NCBI GenBank assembly: GCA_049890035.1
Contig: JBMHCG010000036.1
Span: 62,001-126,000, forward strand
Source: UBA11891 sp049890035
GTDB taxonomy: Bacteria; Bacteroidota; Bacteroidia; Flavobacteriales; Flavobacteriaceae
Reading direction: 5' to 3'
Length of the DNA: 64,000 nucleotides
The stretch's first letter is position 1; each line of letters begins with the position of its first letter. A program made the position numbers and the translations under genes. A model generated the notes under the pieces. That model was not told the origin of the DNA, did no database searches, and worked only from the letters and a program-made list of their open reading frames with translations. This document shows positions 25,531 through 34,540 of the stretch, one piece after another.

Positions 25531-25876
25531 ACTCCCAGTTGGGGTTGTCCAACTGATTGATAATATATTTCAAGGTCAGTTCTTGTCCAATTTCAATGGC
25601 TTTAGTGGTTATCAATCGAATGTGCTTTACAGTCCCTATTTGCTTGTCTTCTGTAGCAATAATTGCTTTGCAATTGGGCATGTCGTGGTGATTGATGAAC
25701 CCGCCCATAGGCAACCGAATATATCCGTTTTCAAATCGTTTGTCAAACACATGGCTCATCCCGAGGTCCGTGCCTTCGGGTATGGCCTTTGTTGCGATCA
25801 ATCCCAAGCCTTCGATGTCACTTTTCCCGATAGTCAAAAAAGGAGGGAGTGGACGCCATTGAGTATTTTTCAGCAT
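25508..25876 (-). CDS. SET-domain protein
   Basis: 122 residues, made of little more than a SET core. The motifs are KSDIEGLGLIATKAIPEGTDLG at the start (two parts), GFINHHDMPNC in place of the usual NHS-x-x-PNC, and IEIGQELTLKYI in place of GEELTxDY. The final Tyr is kept. Family members transfer a methyl group from S-adenosylmethionine to lysine, but the cysteine-rich post-SET is absent. Small bacterial SET proteins are known; targets are mostly unknown. It may be the last gene of the thiolase transcript (28-base gap). Confidence 0.82.
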   Translation of the reverse strand: MLKNTQWRPLPPFLTIGKSDIEGLGLIATKAIPEGTDLGMSHVFDKRFENGYIRLPMGGFINHHDMPNCKAIIATEDKQIGTVKHIRLITTKAIEIGQELTLKYIINQLDNPNWEFEFEVSQ

Positions 25877-25904
25877 TGTGAATGATTTGCTTGTAAAAAT
25901 AAAA

Positions 25905-27074
25905 TTATTTTTTCAAAATAAGGGCCGAAGCGCCGCCACCACCGTTACAAACAGCAGCTGCTCCATAGGTTCCATGATGCTGAAGTTGATTGATCAGGGT
26001 GACTACTATCCGAGCACCAGAACACCCCAATGGGTGCCCTAATGAGACGGCTCCACCATTCGGATTCACACGTTCGGGATCAAGGTCTAATAGCTTTGTG
26101 TTGGCTATGCCAACAATCGAAAAGGCTTCATTGAGTTCGAACCAATCCATCTCTGCGAGCGTTAGTTGTGCTTTTGCCAGTGCTTTAGGCAATGCTTGTG
26201 CTGGTGCCGTGGTGAACCACTGCGGTTCCTGAGCGGCATCGGCCTGACTGATGATTGTGGCCAGAGGCTTTATACCCAATTGAGTTGCTTTTTCTTGTGA
26301 CATTAAAACCAAAGCCGCCGCCCCATCGTTTAGGGTAGCAGCGTTTGCCGCTGTGACCGATCCTTCTTTGCTAAAAGCAGGGCGTAACTGGGATAATTTG
26401 GTCAAATCCACACGGCTGAATTCCTCGTCTTTGAAAATAACCCGTGGGGATCCCTTTCGCTGGGGTACAGATACAGCTACCGTTTCTTTTTCAAAAAACC
26501 CTGAATCCCATGCCTGTGTAGTGCGTTGATAGGATTGAATAGCGAAAGCGTCTTGTTGCTCTCTTGTTATTTGATACTTTGTTGCAGTAGCATCTGCAAA
26601 AACACCCATAGCCACTTGATCATATGCGTCTGTTAGGCCATCTAGTTGCATGGAATCAATCAAACTTTCTGAACCGAATTTAATGCCCCTGCGTAAGGAG
26701 ACCAGGTGTGGACTGAGGCTCATGCTTTCCATACCACCCGCAATGACTACATCAGCCATTCCAAGTGCAATTGTCTGAGCGGCCAACTGAATACTTTTCA
26801 TTCCCGAAGCACAGACTTTATTTACCGTTGTGCATGGAACGTGATTCGGGATCCCTGCTTGTATTGCTGCCTGTCGAGCCGGAGCTTGGCCACAACCTGA
26901 CTGTAAAACCTGTCCCATAAAGACTTCTTGCACTTCTGAGGGACTTAATGCAATGGCCTCCACAGCAGCTTGTATCGCTACAGCACCTAAATCAACCGCG
27001 GGTAGTGTAGCGAATTGCCCCATAAAACTGCCTATGGGCGTTCGTTTCGCTGAAACAATCACAACTTTTCTCAT
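25905..27074 (-). CDS. Acetyl-CoA C-acetyltransferase (thiolase)
   Basis: 389 residues from the ATG at 27074 (MRKVVIVSAKRTPIG), the normal length. The active cysteine is in TVNKVCASGMKSI, and the other catalytic residues are in NEAFSI (Asn-Glu-Ala-Phe box) and GGAVSLGHPLGCSGAR (His and Cys). It condenses two acetyl-CoA or cleaves 3-ketoacyl-CoA. It could complete the beta-oxidation set at 11-17 kb although it is not in that operon. It follows a BASS-family symporter gene by a single base. Confidence 0.93.
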   Translation of the reverse strand: MRKVVIVSAKRTPIGSFMGQFATLPAVDLGAVAIQAAVEAIALSPSEVQEVFMGQVLQSGCGQAPARQAAIQAGIPNHVPCTTVNKVCASGMKSIQLAAQTIALGMADVVIAGGMESMSLSPHLVSLRRGIKFGSESLIDSMQLDGLTDAYDQVAMGVFADATATKYQITREQQDAFAIQSYQRTTQAWDSGFFEKETVAVSVPQRKGSPRVIFKDEEFSRVDLTKLSQLRPAFSKEGSVTAANAATLNDGAAALVLMSQEKATQLGIKPLATIISQADAAQEPQWFTTAPAQALPKALAKAQLTLAEMDWFELNEAFSIVGIANTKLLDLDPERVNPNGGAVSLGHPLGCSGARIVVTLINQLQHHGTYGAAAVCNGGGGASALILKK

Positions 27075-27075
27075 A

Positions 27076-27993
27076 TTATTTTTTGCTTTTGGGTTGCAAC
27101 CATACGGTAAAAATACTCCCATAGATAGAATGAACCAAGCTCGAAATAGCCGCTGGGATAGCAGTCATTGGATTGGCAAAATTTTCTTGGGCCAAAACCA
27201 CCCCCAAACCTGAGTTTTGCATCCCTACCTCGATCGATATGGTTTTGCTCACTTCCGTGTTTCCAATCAAATATTGGCTGAATAAGTAACCCATTAAAAA
27301 CCCTAAAAAATGTAGAATCATTAGAGCCCCCAGCAAACGAAGGCCTGCTGAAAGGATGATCGCACTCCCTTGACCAATAATACTGGCTACAATTAATGTA
27401 ATGAGAAGGACGGCTATAGGAGGAGCATACGGAATACATTTTTGAGTGGTAATAGGAAAAAAACGATTGATAAGTATCCCCAATGTAATGGGGAGTAACA
27501 CAACCTTAAGGGTACTGTAAAACAATCCACTGGCCGCAACTTCCACATAAGTCCCTGACAAAGCCGATGTCAGTAGGGGGGTCAACAGTATGGCAGAAAA
27601 GGTAGAAATTGCTGTCATAGCAACTGATAAAGCAACGTGTGCTTTGGCTAAATAAGCGATTACATTCGATGCCGTGCCTCCTGGACAACAGGAAACAAGG
27701 ATCAACCCTATGGCAAAAAAAGGTGGCAATTGAAACCATCTACCAAGGAACCATCCCAACATAGGCATGATGGTAAACTGAAGGACAACACCCAAGAGAA
27801 CCCAACGTGGAGAACGACCTACTTCAATAAAATCTTCCCAACGTAAGGTGATGCCCATACCCAACATGATCCCTCCTAAACCATAGGTGATGAAGGGACC
27901 GGAAAACCAAGTAAAACTGGGTGGATAAATTAAAGCAATCGCTGATGCAATCGTTACAAAAAAAGGGAAAGCACGGGTAATGGCCTCATTCAT
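27076..27993 (-). CDS. Bile acid:sodium symporter-family (BASS) transporter
   Basis: 305 residues with about ten hydrophobic helices. The BASS signature appears as CCPGGTASNVIAYLAKAH and, near the end, EVGMQNSGLGVVLA, which carries the crossover region of the fold. Bacterial members carry bile acids, pantoate or other organic anions with sodium; substrate here is unknown. It lies between an M20 amidohydrolase/secreted protein pair and a thiolase, all on the minus strand with short gaps, so it may import an acid released by the amidohydrolase. That is inference. Confidence 0.9.
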   Translation of the reverse strand: MNEAITRAFPFFVTIASAIALIYPPSFTWFSGPFITYGLGGIMLGMGITLRWEDFIEVGRSPRWVLLGVVLQFTIMPMLGWFLGRWFQLPPFFAIGLILVSCCPGGTASNVIAYLAKAHVALSVAMTAISTFSAILLTPLLTSALSGTYVEVAASGLFYSTLKVVLLPITLGILINRFFPITTQKCIPYAPPIAVLLITLIVASIIGQGSAIILSAGLRLLGALMILHFLGFLMGYLFSQYLIGNTEVSKTISIEVGMQNSGLGVVLAQENFANPMTAIPAAISSLVHSIYGSIFTVWLQPKSKK

Positions 27994-28005
27994 AAACGAA
28001 AAGTG

Positions 28006-28662
28006 CTACTGGGGGGGCCTTTGAGTCCATATTTCGTGTAGGGGTTGCCCTTTGCTGCTTCTACCCTTATGATACCAATCCTTTCCGCGTAAGTCGTATT
28101 CGAAAGACAAAGCGGCCCCTGCTCGGCTATTGTCTCTTGAGAAATAATCTATCTGTTCAACATACGCTCCTGCATGGGCTGTATAGGTTCCTCCCCCCGA
28201 TCCAAAAAATTGAAAAGTTTCGGTATTGAAAGCTGTCCATTGAAAATGGCCGTCAATCAAAAACTTTTGTGTTTTACGACTTCTATTGATGTCTCTTCGT
28301 TGTTCTCCTTCGGTTTTGACACGACCCGCCATAAGCCACTTACCATCCAAAACTTGTTCTTGACTTTTCTTTTGAATCCACTGACTACTGTCCCATTGAG
28401 CCGTTTTGAGTGCATCGTTCTCAAAATTGGAGTTAAACTCGAGATCGGATTGAATACGATTGCCATCTTTTTTATAATACCCACCCCGGGTGGTTATAAA
28501 AACCGCTGGATCGATTTGATACACAGTTTCGATGATGTATTCCTTATCCATTAAAATACGGTGGTGCGTCGGTGTCCCCATACGGTCGCTAGTAAACTCA
28601 AATACTTGTGCCTGTAGAGAAGCTATCCAAAAAAATAATAATACTATTCCTGCGTTCTTCAT
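28006..28662 (-). CDS. Exported protein of unknown function
   Basis: 218 residues with a signal peptide (MKNAGIVLLFFWIASLQAQ). The mature part has several predicted strands and ends with many aromatic and charged residues. No family is recognised. It lies 35 bases after the amidohydrolase and 12 bases before the BASS transporter and is very likely in their operon. A periplasmic role in substrate capture or as a partner of the amidohydrolase is possible but unproven. Confidence 0.75.
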   Translation of the reverse strand: MKNAGIVLLFFWIASLQAQVFEFTSDRMGTPTHHRILMDKEYIIETVYQIDPAVFITTRGGYYKKDGNRIQSDLEFNSNFENDALKTAQWDSSQWIQKKSQEQVLDGKWLMAGRVKTEGEQRRDINRSRKTQKFLIDGHFQWTAFNTETFQFFGSGGGTYTAHAGAYVEQIDYFSRDNSRAGAALSFEYDLRGKDWYHKGRSSKGQPLHEIWTQRPPQ

Positions 28663-28697
28663 AATCTTTGTTTTAAAAAACTCAAAGGTCTTTTCAA

Positions 28698-30116
28698 TTA
28701 GTTTCTGTAATCCAAAGCGGGTTTGCGGTCACCCAACAAAGGGATGTATTTAAAATCTTCACCCCGAACATCCAAAAACTCCTTTTTAATTTGTGCTCGA
28801 AAGGCGGCATCATCAATTAATTGCATTCCTGTAAGAGCCAGTGTTTTTGCTGCTACCATCATTCCTTTTTCTCCGATAGAGGTGCCTCCGGCTGCAACTG
28901 CCTGCCAACTGTGTGCGGGGGTACCCGGAACCCAGGTAGCCGCCCGAAGACCTGCTGTTGGTACTGCAAAACTTACGTCACCAACATCTGTAGATCCGCC
29001 CGCTTTCTGTCCAGAAGAGTAGGGTAATACGCCTGTAACATATTCAGTTGAAAGGGTACGGTTCAATGATTTAGAAATTTCCACGGCAAAAGATTTTTCT
29101 TCAGGGGTATATTTGTATCCTCCGATCTTTTCCAGATTGTTGTGTACCCTTTTTTGAAAAGTGGGCACATACAACAATTCATGTGTCCCCCCAATCATTT
29201 CATAATCCATCGTCGTACCAGTCCCTAATGCGGCTCCTTTTGCTGCATTGACAATTCGGTCAAAGACGCGGATGACTTCATCTCTTGTCTTATGGCGTGC
29301 ATAATAATAGACCTCTGCAAAATCGGGTACCACGTTAGGTGCCTCGCCCCCCCGTGTGATCACATAATGGATACGGGTGTCATCGGTGACATGTTCGCGC
29401 ATCATATTGACCATCGTATTCATGGCTTCTACAGCATCCAGAGCAGAACGTCCCATTTCAGGGGCTCCTGCAGCATGTGCAGCCACGCCATAAAACCGGA
29501 ATTTTGCAGATTTATTGGCAAGAGCGGGACGGATCCCCGCAGCATTTTTGCTGTCGGCATGCCAATGTAGGGCCACATCCACGTCATCAAACAGTCCCGC
29601 TCGTGTCATGTATACTTTACCTGAGCCGCCTTCTTCTGCTGGACAACCAAAAAGTTTGATGGTTGCTTTTTTTCCTGTTTTTTCTAAATAATTTTTTAAT
29701 GCAATTGCTGCTGCAGTTGACGCTGTTCCAAACAAGTGGTGCCCGCAAGCATGACCGCCACGACCGCCATTGGAAGCCTTGTAAGTAACTGCTTTTTGAG
29801 ATAGACCTGGCAAGGCATCGTATTCGGCCAAAATAGCTATGGTGGGGCCTTCTGAACCAAACGTAGCTACAAACGCTGTAGGTATCTCTGCTACCCCTGC
29901 TTCAATACTAAAGCCTGCATCAGATAAGGTCCGCTGTAACAAGGCACTGCTCTTTTTTTCTTGGTATCCCAATTCGGCATACGACCAAATGGTTTGTGCT
30001 ATTGTTCCGTATTGCTTTGCCTGCGAATCCAACCCTGCCAAGACTGTATCATAACGCTTTTGGGATTGTACAGAACCAAAAACAAGAAGAAACGCTAAAA
30101 ATGTTGTATATTTCAT
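28698..30116 (-). CDS. Exported M20-family amidohydrolase
   Basis: 472 residues from the ATG at 30116, which begins a signal peptide (MKYTTFLAFLLVFGSVQSQ). The M20 metal-site motifs are present: GHACGHHLFGTA with two His and a Cys position, CPAEEGGSG with the catalytic Glu-Glu, and ALHWHAD. The sequence resembles the AbgB/aminobenzoyl-glutamate hydrolase subgroup, which cleaves amide bonds of acylated amino acids. The signal peptide places it in the periplasm or outside. Products could be taken up by the nearby BASS transporter. Confidence 0.9.
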   Translation of the reverse strand: MKYTTFLAFLLVFGSVQSQKRYDTVLAGLDSQAKQYGTIAQTIWSYAELGYQEKKSSALLQRTLSDAGFSIEAGVAEIPTAFVATFGSEGPTIAILAEYDALPGLSQKAVTYKASNGGRGGHACGHHLFGTASTAAAIALKNYLEKTGKKATIKLFGCPAEEGGSGKVYMTRAGLFDDVDVALHWHADSKNAAGIRPALANKSAKFRFYGVAAHAAGAPEMGRSALDAVEAMNTMVNMMREHVTDDTRIHYVITRGGEAPNVVPDFAEVYYYARHKTRDEVIRVFDRIVNAAKGAALGTGTTMDYEMIGGTHELLYVPTFQKRVHNNLEKIGGYKYTPEEKSFAVEISKSLNRTLSTEYVTGVLPYSSGQKAGGSTDVGDVSFAVPTAGLRAATWVPGTPAHSWQAVAAGGTSIGEKGMMVAAKTLALTGMQLIDDAAFRAQIKKEFLDVRGEDFKYIPLLGDRKPALDYRN

Positions 30117-30133
30117 CAGTGAATTAGTTTTTT

Positions 30134-30161
30134 TAAATGTATAAAACTTAATCCACCCCAA
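30134..30161 (-). promoter_or_regulatory. Possible promoter for the amidohydrolase operon
   Basis: On the minus strand, TTG (30159-30161) is followed after 17 bases by TACATTTA (30134-30141), one mismatch from TAnnTTTG. The start codon is 17 bases downstream. Confidence 0.35.
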
Positions 30162-30229
30162 ATACAAATACCCCAAAAATTGATTCCAACAATCGCCATT
30201 TTCTGTTTATTCAAAAATACTTCCCTTTT

Positions 30230-31546
30230 ATGAGACGCTCTTTGCTATTCTTAACAGCGGTAGGCAGTAGTTTGCTGTTAACCGCTCAAAAAGTTGCCTT
30301 TGAAGAATACGACTTGCCCAATGGGCTGCATGTTATCCTCCATCAAGACAATTCCGTTCCTATTGTTACCACTTCGGTTCTCTATCACGTCGGTTCAAAA
30401 GACGAAAAACCTGACCGAACTGGTTTTGCTCATTTTTTTGAACACCTTCTTTTTGAAGGGACGCAAAATATCGAAAAAGGAAAATGGTTTCAAATCGTAA
30501 CCGCCAATGGCGGATCCAACAATGCGTATACCACCAACGACTTCACTTATTATTATGAAAATTTCCCCTCAAACAAACTTCAATTGGGTCTTTGGATGGA
30601 ATCAGAACGCATGCTGCACCCCATTATCGACCAAACAGGGGTAGATACACAAAATGAAGTTGTCAAAGAAGAGAAGAGACTTCGTTATGACAACAGTCCC
30701 TATGGCAAATGGAATGAAAATGTGAAAAAAAACCTCTTCAAAGTGCATCCTTACAAACAAACTACTATAGGTGAAATGGCCCACTTGGATGCTGCCACTC
30801 TTGAGGAATTTCAAGCCTTTAATAAAAAGTACTACGTTCCCAACAATGCGGTTTTAACCGTTGCAGGGGACTTTGATACTCCCACGACCAAAAAATGGAT
30901 TGCTGATTATTATGGCACCATTCCTATGGGAGCACCTATTGTTAGAGAATTTCCCAAAGAAAAACCTATTGAAAAAACCATTCATGCAGAGGCTTTTGAT
31001 CCCAATATTCAAATTCCGGCTTTGTTTTTGGCTTATCGAACGCCCGGCAAAAATACACGAACAGCAAGGGTGCTTAATATGATTTCTACTTACCTCAGCC
31101 AAGGTAAAAGCTCCAAACTGTATAAAAAACTGGTAGACGATCAAAAAATGGCATTGGAAGTAGCGGCCTTTAATATGGATAATGAAGACTATGGTACTTA
31201 CGTTGTTTTAGCACTGCCCTTAGGAGAAACTTCCTTGGAAACCTTAAATCAAGAAATGAGTGAGGAAGTAGAAAAAATACAAACGGAATTGATTTCTGAA
31301 AAAGACTATCAAAAACTTCAAAATCAGTTCGAGTCGGACTTTGTTAGTTCGAATTCCAGTATCGAAGGAATTGCCAACTCTTTAGCCGAATATCATACAT
31401 TCTACGGAGACACCAATTTGATTAATACAGAGTTGAATACCTATCGTTCTATCACCCGAGAGGAGATCAGAGAAGTGGCACGTGAATACTTATCGTCTGA
31501 GCAACGCCTTGAATTGCACTATTTACCGGAATCCCAAAAAAAATAA
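30230..31546 (+). CDS. Exported M16 zinc peptidase (catalytic subunit)
   Basis: 438 residues with a signal peptide (about 1-19). The M16 inverted zinc motif HFFEH is at residues 68-72 and a third ligand Glu lies near 147 (NEVVKEEKR). Two M16 domains follow in order, the second with SQGKSSKLYKKLVDD. Length matches one half-size subunit of the M16B group, which works as a pair of an active and an inactive chain. The next gene encodes the inactive partner 4 bases downstream. It probably degrades peptides in the periplasm. Confidence 0.93.
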   Translation: MRRSLLFLTAVGSSLLLTAQKVAFEEYDLPNGLHVILHQDNSVPIVTTSVLYHVGSKDEKPDRTGFAHFFEHLLFEGTQNIEKGKWFQIVTANGGSNNAYTTNDFTYYYENFPSNKLQLGLWMESERMLHPIIDQTGVDTQNEVVKEEKRLRYDNSPYGKWNENVKKNLFKVHPYKQTTIGEMAHLDAATLEEFQAFNKKYYVPNNAVLTVAGDFDTPTTKKWIADYYGTIPMGAPIVREFPKEKPIEKTIHAEAFDPNIQIPALFLAYRTPGKNTRTARVLNMISTYLSQGKSSKLYKKLVDDQKMALEVAAFNMDNEDYGTYVVLALPLGETSLETLNQEMSEEVEKIQTELISEKDYQKLQNQFESDFVSSNSSIEGIANSLAEYHTFYGDTNLINTELNTYRSITREEIREVAREYLSSEQRLELHYLPESQKK

Positions 31547-31550
31547 AATC

Positions 31551-33605
31551 ATGAAATTCAACATACTGCTAATCGGTACACTATTAATCGGCAGCTTGTC
31601 AATGGCTCAAGTTGACCGTACCCAACAACCCCAATCGGGACCGGAACCCGAGATCAACTTTGGAACCCCTCAAGAATATCAATTCTCCAATGGCCTGACC
31701 CTATTGGTCGTAGAAAATCACAAACTCCCACAGGTATCCGTATCGCTTCGAATTGACAATCCCCTGTATACGGAGGGAGACAAAGCAGGACTCAATGGAT
31801 TGCTCACTCAAATGATGGGCAAAGGAACCCAAAAAATTTCCAAAGACGCTTTTGAAGCGGAAATTGATTTTATGGGTGCTCATTTTCACTTTAACTCCGA
31901 TGGGGCCCACGCCAGTTCCTTAACCCGCTATTTCCCACGGGTTTTTGAGTTACTTGCAGCGGCAACGCTTCATCCTAACTTTGATGAAAATGAGCTGAGC
32001 AAAGAAAAAGAAAAAAGCATTGAAGCACTCAAATCCAGTGAAAAGGACGTGAAAACAGCTGCACGCCGTGTTGAAAACTTACTGTCCTATGGAGCCAAAC
32101 ACCCACGTGGTGAATACGTTACCGAAAGTAGTATCAGTAAGGCAGGTATGGATGACATCCAAAGACAATATCAAAAAATGTTTCATGCACAAAATGCCTA
32201 CTTAATTGTTGTGGGGGATATTGATTTTTCGGAAGCCAAAAAAATGACCAAAAAATATTTTGGGAAATGGAAAAAAGGCAACATCGTTCCTTCACAATTC
32301 CCTGTTCCAGAAAATGTCGATCAGACGGAGATTGCTTTTGTAGAAATGCCCAATGCGGTACAGTCTGAGATTTCGGCAATCTATACTTTTGACCTCAACA
32401 AAAAAAACCCTGATTATTATGCGGCTATGATCGCCAATCAGATTTTAGGCGGTGGTGGAGAAGCCCGCCTTTTTCTCAATTTACGTGAAGATAAGGGCTA
32501 TACTTATGGTTCGTATTCCTCCCTTTCTGACAGTCGAAAAACCAAAGCGCGTTTGCGTGCCTTTGCCAGTGTTCGCAATGCAGTTACAGATAGTGCTGTG
32601 GTAGAAATGATTTACGAAATTGGGCGTTTGGGAAAAGATCTCGTCACGGATGAGGAGCTTGAACGAGTCAAACAGAAATACACAGGAAGTTTGATACACT
32701 CACTTGAGGATCCAGAAAATATTGCCAACTTCACCTACAACATTAAAACACAAGGGCTCCCAGCAAACTTTTACAACAACCTTCTCAAAAACATCAAAAA
32801 AGTCACTCGAGAAGATATCCAAAGAGTCGCAAAAAAGTACTTCTCAGATCAGCAATTGCGAATTGTTGTTACAGGAAAGGGAAGTGATATTTTATCATCA
32901 TTAGAGAAAGTTACCCTGGCAGATAGAAGCCTTCCTGTTCGCTATTATGACAAATACGGAACAGCAACAGAGCGTCCTAGCTTTTCCAAACCCTTACCCG
33001 ATGGTGTCACAGCACAGACCGTCATCGAGGGCTATCTGAATGCTATTGGAGGTAGAAGCGTTCTGGAGAAAATTGAAAGTCGGCATACTGTTTATGAAGC
33101 CAGTATGCAGGGAATGACGCTTCAAATGGAAGAAAAAAAAGCGGCAAACAACAAAATGTCTTTGGAAATAAAAATGATGGGCAATACCATGCAACGCATT
33201 GTTATTAATGAAAAAGAGGCATTTATGGAAGTACAAGGTCAAAAAGTCCCCATGCCACCAGCCCAGAAAGAAGCAGCCGAACTAGGACTTCCCCTGTTTC
33301 CAGAACTCTTTTTCGGTGACGCAACCACTCTTAAAGGCGTTGTTGATTGGGAAGGAAAGGAAGCTTATGAAATCCAAATTAATGATCAAAAAACAACGTA
33401 TTACGATACGACTACATACCTGAAAATAGCTGAGGTAGAAGTGCAAAACGGCAACCCTGTTCAAACGCAAATAGGTCCCTACAAAGAAGTCAACGGAGTT
33501 CTAGTCCCAGAAAGCATTCGCTCGCAGATGGGGCCACAAGAAGTTGAATTTAAATTGCAATCAGCCACTTTCAACGCTTCTTTTTCAGAGGAAGTATTTC
33601 AATAA
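31551..33605 (+). CDS. Exported M16 peptidase homologue, inactive, with C-terminal extra domain
   Basis: 684 residues from the ATG at 31551, with a signal peptide (MKFNILLIGTLLIGSLSMAQ). The M16 fold is clear, but the HxxEH motif is replaced: the aligned region reads GLNGLLTQMMGKGT. It keeps the substrate-binding Arg/Tyr region (LREDKGYTYGSYSS, about 310-325). It thus resembles the non-catalytic subunit of heterodimeric M16B proteases. Unlike a standard subunit it has an extra about 190 residues (from about 490; YLNAIGGRSVLEKI to the end) that look like an LolA-type lipid-binding sheet. It is in an operon with the active subunit. Confidence 0.9.
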   Translation: MKFNILLIGTLLIGSLSMAQVDRTQQPQSGPEPEINFGTPQEYQFSNGLTLLVVENHKLPQVSVSLRIDNPLYTEGDKAGLNGLLTQMMGKGTQKISKDAFEAEIDFMGAHFHFNSDGAHASSLTRYFPRVFELLAAATLHPNFDENELSKEKEKSIEALKSSEKDVKTAARRVENLLSYGAKHPRGEYVTESSISKAGMDDIQRQYQKMFHAQNAYLIVVGDIDFSEAKKMTKKYFGKWKKGNIVPSQFPVPENVDQTEIAFVEMPNAVQSEISAIYTFDLNKKNPDYYAAMIANQILGGGGEARLFLNLREDKGYTYGSYSSLSDSRKTKARLRAFASVRNAVTDSAVVEMIYEIGRLGKDLVTDEELERVKQKYTGSLIHSLEDPENIANFTYNIKTQGLPANFYNNLLKNIKKVTREDIQRVAKKYFSDQQLRIVVTGKGSDILSSLEKVTLADRSLPVRYYDKYGTATERPSFSKPLPDGVTAQTVIEGYLNAIGGRSVLEKIESRHTVYEASMQGMTLQMEEKKAANNKMSLEIKMMGNTMQRIVINEKEAFMEVQGQKVPMPPAQKEAAELGLPLFPELFFGDATTLKGVVDWEGKEAYEIQINDQKTTYYDTTTYLKIAEVEVQNGNPVQTQIGPYKEVNGVLVPESIRSQMGPQEVEFKLQSATFNASFSEEVFQ

Positions 33606-33610
33606 AAATG

Positions 33611-33627
33611 TAAAACGCCCCGTTTTA
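33611..33627 (-). terminator. Terminator of the minus-strand EamA operon
   Basis: TAAAACG (33611-33617) and CGTTTTA (33621-33627) form a perfect 7-bp stem with a 3-base loop. Reading on the minus strand it is followed by CATTTTTATT. The stem includes the stop codon of the EamA gene (33625-33627). Confidence 0.55.
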
Positions 33628-34524
33628 AACACGCCCCTTTGTGGGGTGTGTTTTTTTTGGATCCATAACCAAATAGACACCCATTAGAATAGTAATAGCC
33701 GCCAATGCATGAAGCCAGCCCAAACGTTCACCATCTAAAACGCCCCAAAAAAATGCTACTAAGGGAAGTAAAAAAGTAATGGACGAAGAAAATACAGGGG
33801 ATGCAATAGCTACCAAATCATTGAATATAACTTTTGCTATTGCGGTTCCAAAAAAAGCTAAAAGAAAGATGTAGCCAATGGAATGCATCACTACTGGGGC
33901 CTGAAAATTTAAGGTATGAAAACCCGAGAAAAAGAAAATAAACATAGCGGGAAAGCCAATAGCAATAAAATTACCCAGTGCAATCCCCATGGATGTGACA
34001 CCAACGATTTTATACTTAATGATATTGATATTTACCGCATAACACAATGCTGCAATGGCTACCAAAAGAGTATATAGACCATTTTCAATACCACTTGTTT
34101 GTACTTGATCCAGTACCAAAAAAAGAGTTCCTATCAGTCCCACAAAAACACCTATCAACTTTTTCTTTCGAAGTCCAATTCCAAAAAAGAACAATCCTGT
34201 TAATAAGGTAAAAAGTGGGGTTAAACCATTGAGTACCGCAGCAATGGCACTATCAATTTTCGTCTCTGCAAAGGCAAACAGAAAATTAGGAAAAAAAGTT
34301 CCCAAGTAGCCCGATAGCACTATCCATTTCCATTTGTCTCTTGGTATGTTAGAAAGATGTTTCCACCCTGCCAGCATTAAAATAACAAGGGTAAACAGGA
34401 TGCGTAAGGATCCTAACTGAATCGGATTGAGTCCCAACAATCCTTTTTTGATAAGTATGTAGGAACTCCCCCAAACCAAAGAAAGAAGGACGAGATAGAC
34501 CCATTTTTTGTAGGTGGAATGCAT
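33625..34524 (-). CDS. EamA/DMT-family membrane transporter
   Basis: 299 residues from the ATG at 34524 (MHSTYKKWVYLVLLSLVWGS). The upstream ATG at 34563 lies inside gldD and is not needed. Ten hydrophobic segments form two EamA repeats, with the family LVWGSSYILIKKGL opening. Substrate unknown. It follows gldD by 16 bases and is the last gene of the mutY-ssb-gldE-gldD transcript or part of it. A second EamA protein is encoded at 12251 in this window; the two are only distantly alike. Confidence 0.85.
   Translation of the reverse strand: MHSTYKKWVYLVLLSLVWGSSYILIKKGLLGLNPIQLGSLRILFTLVILMLAGWKHLSNIPRDKWKWIVLSGYLGTFFPNFLFAFAETKIDSAIAAVLNGLTPLFTLLTGLFFFGIGLRKKKLIGVFVGLIGTLFLVLDQVQTSGIENGLYTLLVAIAALCYAVNINIIKYKIVGVTSMGIALGNFIAIGFPAMFIFFFSGFHTLNFQAPVVMHSIGYIFLLAFFGTAIAKVIFNDLVAIASPVFSSSITFLLPLVAFFWGVLDGERLGWLHALAAITILMGVYLVMDPKKTHPTKGRV
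33629..33658 (+). terminator. Rho-independent terminator after the M16 pair
   Basis: ACACGCCCC (33629-33637) pairs with GGGGTGTGT (33643-33651), one wobble, and is followed by a run of eight Ts. It lies inside the 3' end of the convergent EamA gene, so that coding sequence doubles as the terminator of the M16 operon. Confidence 0.85.
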
Positions 34525-34540
34525 GCTTATAAAGGTGCGG

